DNA of 23,203 nt. Origin: GWA1-40-21 sp038078215 (GTDB taxonomy: Bacteria > Patescibacteriota > Minisyncoccia > Phycocordibacterales > GWA1-40-21). The stretch covers positions 1 through 23,203 of the forward strand of contig JBBUED010000038.1 in NCBI GenBank assembly GCA_038078215.1. Direction: 5' to 3'. The notes beneath the pieces were generated by a model. It made no database searches, had not been told where the DNA came from, and worked only from the letters and a program-made list of their open reading frames with translations. Within the stretch, counting starts at the first letter, position 1. The number at the start of each line of letters is the position of its first letter. A program made the translations under genes and the position numbers. This document shows, one piece after another, positions 20,733 to 23,203 of this stretch.

Positions 20733-21479
20733 ATGGACTACTTAAATTATTTTTTACCGACAGTAAAGAATATTAGCATAATGGATGCCAAAGCCGAGAA
20801 TATTCTTCAGACTGTTCGCAGTTTTGAATGGGTGAAAATATTTACATGGATTACCGTTCTGGCAGAATGGCAGATGATAATGGGTTTCGCCTTAACGGCA
20901 TCTCTAATTTTCTTGCTTTGGAAGAAAAAAACATACATTATTCCTTTGTGGATAACTATTGTCGGCAGTGGCATATCAAGTTTGGCGGGGAAAATAATTT
21001 TTCACCGCGCGCGACCGGAAAGCGCCATTTATGCTGAAAACACTTTTTCATTTCCAAGCGCGCACTCAATGATGGCAATGGCTTTTTTTGGGTTCATCGT
21101 TTATATTTTGCTAAAGCGGGCGAAAAAACGGAAATATAAAATCATCATATTCTGCGTAGGGCTGATGCTTATCTTGTTTGTCGGATTGAGCAGACTTTAT
21201 CTTGGAGTTCACTTTCTTAGCGATGTGTTGGGGGGCTATCTTTTTGGATTGCTTTGGCTGGTCGCGGGCATTGTTATTTTTGAGCGATTGAATTTGCGCG
21301 ACAAATCAGTTTCGCATTCTCCGTCTCGCATGATTAAAATAATTTCATGCATTCTCATTGTCATTCAGTTGATTTTTTACGCGTATTTTGCCATTAAGGA
21401 AAGTGCCGTTCCAAATACGCGGACAGAACCCGCGGAGCTTGCGATATTTGATAATTTGGCCATCAAGTTATATTCTTGA
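20733..21479 (+). CDS. PAP2-family membrane phosphatase
   Basis: A 248-aa integral membrane protein with the three phosphatase motifs of the PAP2 family: KIIFHRARP (K87, R94, P95), PSAH (108-111; PSGH usually) and SRLYLGVHFLSD (S153, R154, H160, D164). Hydrophobic segments surround them, with an extra one near 202-222. Family members remove phosphate from lipid pyrophosphates or phosphatidic acid on the outer face of the membrane; candidates here are undecaprenyl pyrophosphate recycling or lipid turnover, which the sequence cannot decide. The frame is open upstream through the tRNA region, but ATG 20733 right after a strong promoter is the sensible start. It lies between tRNA-Ala and tRNA-Pro. 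Confidence 0.9.
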   Translation: MDYLNYFLPTVKNISIMDAKAENILQTVRSFEWVKIFTWITVLAEWQMIMGFALTASLIFLLWKKKTYIIPLWITIVGSGISSLAGKIIFHRARPESAIYAENTFSFPSAHSMMAMAFFGFIVYILLKRAKKRKYKIIIFCVGLMLILFVGLSRLYLGVHFLSDVLGGYLFGLLWLVAGIVIFERLNLRDKSVSHSPSRMIKIISCILIVIQLIFYAYFAIKESAVPNTRTEPAELAIFDNLAIKLYS

Positions 21480-21486
21480 TTTTAAA

Positions 21487-21562
21487 CGGGGCATGGTGTA
21501 ACGGCTAACATACGCGTTTCGGGTACGCGCGACTCCCGGTTCGAATCCGGGTGCCCCGACCA
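21487..21562 (+). tRNA. tRNA-Pro(CGG)
   Basis: Acceptor CGGGGCA/TGCCCCG with the C1-G72 pair typical of bacterial proline tRNA, D-arm GTG/CAT, anticodon stem CGCGT/ACGCG, loop TTCGGGT with anticodon CGG, T-arm CCCGG/CCGGG, and encoded CCA at the 3' end. It is intact and without insert. It follows the PAP2 gene by seven bases. Confidence 0.9.
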
Positions 21563-21649
21563 GTAAAGATATTTAAATTTTAGAAAAAAAGGGATAATTT
21601 GCCCGCTGGAGAATCGTCCGGATTTTTACAAGTATTCATTCATTTTTCA

Positions 21650-21678
21650 TTGACAATGGATTTCTCATTTGCTACTCT
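21650..21678 (+). promoter_or_regulatory. Strong predicted promoter before S14
   Basis: Perfect TTGACA (21650-21655), exactly 17 bp, TACTCT (21673-21678) with an extended TGC. It restarts the ribosomal cluster after the second island, with a leader of about 30 nt. Confidence 0.75.
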
Positions 21679-21713
21679 TTGGTCAAGCTCTTAAAAGGCT
21701 TTTCTTTTTTTGT

Positions 21714-21899
21714 ATGGCAAAAAAATCAGTTATAGCAAGGTCACTTAAGAAACCGAAATTCGCTTCTCGCGTAGTGAGAAGATGTTTTAGGTGCGGCCGA
21801 AAAAACGGCTATATGAGAGATTTTGATATGTGCCGAATCTGCTTCAGAGAATTTGCCAACGAAGGAATGATTCCGGGAATAAAAAAATCATCATGGTAG
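21714..21899 (+). CDS. rpsN: 30S ribosomal protein S14, zinc-type
   Basis: The 61-aa protein is the short, zinc-binding (type Z, C+) form of S14: CFRC and CRIC pairs place C24, C27, C40 and C43 for one zinc, and the end RICFREFANEGMIPGIKKSSW is characteristic. It sits in the 30S head near the mRNA and decoding region. ATG 21714 gives the normal MAKKS start; an open frame 15 codons longer runs into the promoter and is rejected. It follows the second island and precedes S8 across a TAGCTTN hairpin. Confidence 0.96.
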   Translation: MAKKSVIARSLKKPKFASRVVRRCFRCGRKNGYMRDFDMCRICFREFANEGMIPGIKKSSW

Positions 21900-21909
21900 A
21901 AGTCTAGGA

Positions 21910-21990
21910 GTAGCTTTTTAGCTTGTAGCTTCTTAGGAAAGATTAAAACCAAAAATATTTCTTCCTAAAAAGCTAATAAGCTACAAGCTA
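21910..21990. repeat. TAGCTTN modular hairpin, copy 5 (S14-S8 gap)
   Basis: Left arm 21910-21942 (33 nt; third unit TAGCTTCT) and right arm 21960-21990 (starts TCTTCCTAAAAAGCT). The right arm lacks the last unit; instead CCAACCTA follows, of the TAGGTTN type, so this copy mixes both families. Confidence 0.82.
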
Positions 21991-22008
21991 CCAACCTAAT
22001 CAATAAAA

Positions 22009-22395
22009 ATGGATTCAATCGCAAACATGATAATAGGCATCAAGAACGCCGGAAACGCCGGCAAGGAGTCTGTCGCGTTGCCATATTCCAAATTGAAAGA
22101 AGCAATAGCCAATGTTTTGCTTAGAGAGGCTTACATAAAGTCGGTTTCAAAAAAGAAGAGATTGAATAATAAAATGCTTGAAATAGGAATTCTCTACGCC
22201 GATGACAAGCCGAAAATCCAAGGGGTGCAAAGAATTTCAAAATTTTCCAAAAGAGTTTATCAAAAATCAAGCTTGCTAAGACCTTTCAAAAGCGGTTATG
22301 GCAGAGTGATTTTGTCAACCAACAAAGGAATTCTTACGGACAAACAAGCCACAAAAGAAAAGGTCGGAGGGGAAGTGCTGTTTAAGATATGGTGA
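22009..22395 (+). CDS. rpsH: 30S ribosomal protein S8
   Basis: S8 is a central 16S rRNA binder and, in E. coli, the translational repressor of the spc operon. The 128-aa protein has MDSIANMIIGIKNAGNAGKESVALPYSKLKEAIANVL, and the C-terminal RISKFSKRVY, GYGRVILSTNKGILTDKQATKEKVGGEVLFKIW. It is canonical in length. TAGCTTN/TAGGTTN hairpins lie on both sides. No Shine-Dalgarno. Confidence 0.97.
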   Translation: MDSIANMIIGIKNAGNAGKESVALPYSKLKEAIANVLLREAYIKSVSKKKRLNNKMLEIGILYADDKPKIQGVQRISKFSKRVYQKSSLLRPFKSGYGRVILSTNKGILTDKQATKEKVGGEVLFKIW

Positions 22396-22397
22396 AT

Positions 22398-22493
22398 TAG
22401 GTTGTAGGTATTGGGTTATAGGTTTTAGGAAGAAACTATTTTTTTATTCTTAAATCCGCAACCTACAACCTACAACCTACAACCTACAACCTA
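22398..22493. repeat. TAGGTTN modular hairpin with heptamer array (S8-L6 gap)
   Basis: The left arm (22398-22433) runs in 7-nt units: TAGGTTG, TAGGTAT, TGGGTTA, TAGGTTT, then TAGGAAGA. The right arm (22447-22493) ends with five exact tandem copies of CAACCTA (22459-22493). It ends six bases before the L6 start. Confidence 0.82.
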
Positions 22494-22499
22494 AAAACA

Positions 22500-23033
22500 A
22501 TGTCAAGAATAGGAAAAAAAATAATAAATATAGAACCAAAGACCGAAGTCGCGTATTCAGACGGAGTTTTGTCGGTGAAAGGTCCTTTGGGCGAGTTATC
22601 CCGATTTTTCAAGCCGGAGATAAAAATAGAAATCGCTGAAGGTAAAATAACTCTAAATCCGAAGAGAAATTCATTGGATGTTTTGGCCCTTTGGGGGACT
22701 TACGCTTCCCACATTATCAATATGATTGCTGGCGTCCAGAAAGCTTTTGAGAAAAAGCTGATTGTTGAAGGGATAGGTTTTAAATCAGACGTGAAAGGAG
22801 ATGAGCTCGTGATGAGCTTGGGATTCTCCCATCCGGTGAAAGTCAAGATACCGAAGGGCTTGAAAGTGACGGCGGAAAAAAATATCATTACCGTATCGGG
22901 AATTGACAATGAAGAGGTCGGTCAATTCGTGGCGAAAATAAGGGCGATGAAAAAACCGGAGCCGTACAAAGGCAAGGGCATAAGATATGAAGATGAAGTT
23001 GTGAGGAGGAAAGAGGGGAAGAAGTCGGTGTAG
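22500..23033 (+). CDS. rplF: 50S ribosomal protein L6
   Basis: L6 has two similar domains and lies near the factor-binding site. The 177-aa protein starts MSRIGKKIINIEPKTEVAYSDGVLSVKGPLGELSRFF, has GVQKAFEKKLIVEGIGFKSDVKGDELVMSLGFSHPVKVKIPKGL in the middle and GQFVAKIRAMKKPEPYKGKGIRYEDEVVRRKEGKK at the end, all typical. Hairpins flank it on both sides. Confidence 0.97.
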   Translation: MSRIGKKIINIEPKTEVAYSDGVLSVKGPLGELSRFFKPEIKIEIAEGKITLNPKRNSLDVLALWGTYASHIINMIAGVQKAFEKKLIVEGIGFKSDVKGDELVMSLGFSHPVKVKIPKGLKVTAEKNIITVSGIDNEEVGQFVAKIRAMKKPEPYKGKGIRYEDEVVRRKEGKKSV

Positions 23034-23043
23034 AGTTAGGAAG

Positions 23044-23139
23044 GTAGCTTATTAGCTTGTAGCTTTTTAGGGGAGAAGAGAGAGAGAAGATATCAGACAT
23101 TTTTCCTAAAAAGCTAAACAGCTACAAGCTAAAAAGCCA
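23044..23139. repeat. TAGCTTN modular hairpin, copy 6 (L6-L18 gap)
   Basis: Left arm 23044-23076 (33 nt) and right arm 23101-23139 (39 nt; begins TTTTCCTAAAAAGCT, last unit AGCCA). The loop is purine-rich (GAGAGAGAGA). It ends nine bases before the L18 start. Confidence 0.82.
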
Positions 23140-23148
23140 ATCAAGAAC

Positions 23149-23203
23149 ATGAACAAGTCAAAAATAAAAAAACAGAAAATTGAAAGAAGGCACAAGAAAA
23201 TTC
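23149..23203 (+). CDS. rplR: 50S ribosomal protein L18, 5' end only
   Basis: ATG 23149 opens a frame that runs off the window after 18 codons: MNKSKIKKQKIERRHKKI. The basic start with RRHKKI and the canonical order L6-L18 identify it as the N-terminus of L18, which binds 5S rRNA. It is too short for independent recognition; position carries most of the weight. Confidence 0.8.
   Translation, partial: MNKSKIKKQKIERRHKKI

Noticed and set aside
22459..22493. CRISPR-like array
   Set aside because: The units are contiguous 7-mers without spacers; they form one arm of a hairpin. No cas genes are present.
1..23203. rRNA genes
   Set aside because: No 16S, 23S or 5S segments are recognisable anywhere in the window.

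Overview
The window looks like a chromosomal piece of a Patescibacteria (CPR) genome, most likely of the Parcubacteria side. The grounds are an S10-spc ribosomal protein cluster with short, lysine-rich, tail-extended proteins, a compact type IV pilus set next to nusA, tiny intergenic gaps, mostly absent Shine-Dalgarno motifs, a single-strand GIY-YIG mini-endonuclease, and intergenic hairpin repeats. TGA is used as a normal stop (pilB, L16, L24), which argues against the TGA=Gly code of Gracilibacteria/SR1. Taxonomy is an inference from style, not from a marker-gene search.

Layout. 142-1332 (-) is nusA, divergent from pilB-pilC-pseudopilin (1601-5163, +), with a promoter for each direction in the gap. 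5467-9833 (+) is tuf-rpsJ-rplC-rplD-rplW-rplB. The ribosomal order is then broken by a first cargo island (about 9834-13118): a minus-strand pair encoding a STAS-like protein and a MerR-HTH/histidine-kinase-like ATPase fusion, a plus-strand membrane protein of unknown function, and a transposase remnant. The cluster resumes at 13119-16992 (rpsS-rplV-rpsC-rplP-rpmC-rpsQ-rplN-rplX-rplE). A second island (about 16993-21713) carries a small orphan protein with a strong terminator, a response regulator/membrane protein/histidine kinase operon, an interrupted tRNA-Ala(CGC) gene with a GIY-YIG gene and a complete tRNA-Ala(CGC) inside it, a PAP2-family phosphatase, and tRNA-Pro(CGG). The cluster resumes again with rpsN-rpsH-rplF-rplR (21714 to the end, rplR cut by the window edge).

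How it works together. Most of the window is translation and transcription machinery. Each island is followed, just before the next ribosomal gene, by a good sigma70-like promoter (before S19 and before S14), which would restore expression across the insertions. Between ribosomal protein genes lie long hairpins built from tandem 7-8 bp units beginning TAGC or TAGG, most ending a few bases before the next start codon.

The three most notable observations are: (1) a 387-bp insertion exactly in the anticodon loop of a tRNA-Ala(CGC), carrying a frameshifted GIY-YIG endonuclease and a second complete tRNA-Ala(CGC); (2) a MerR-ATPase plus STAS pair whose promoter is preceded by four direct repeats spaced 20-21 bp, resembling a partner-switching module fused to its own DNA-binding domain; (3) the modular TAGSTTN hairpin family inside the ribosomal operon.
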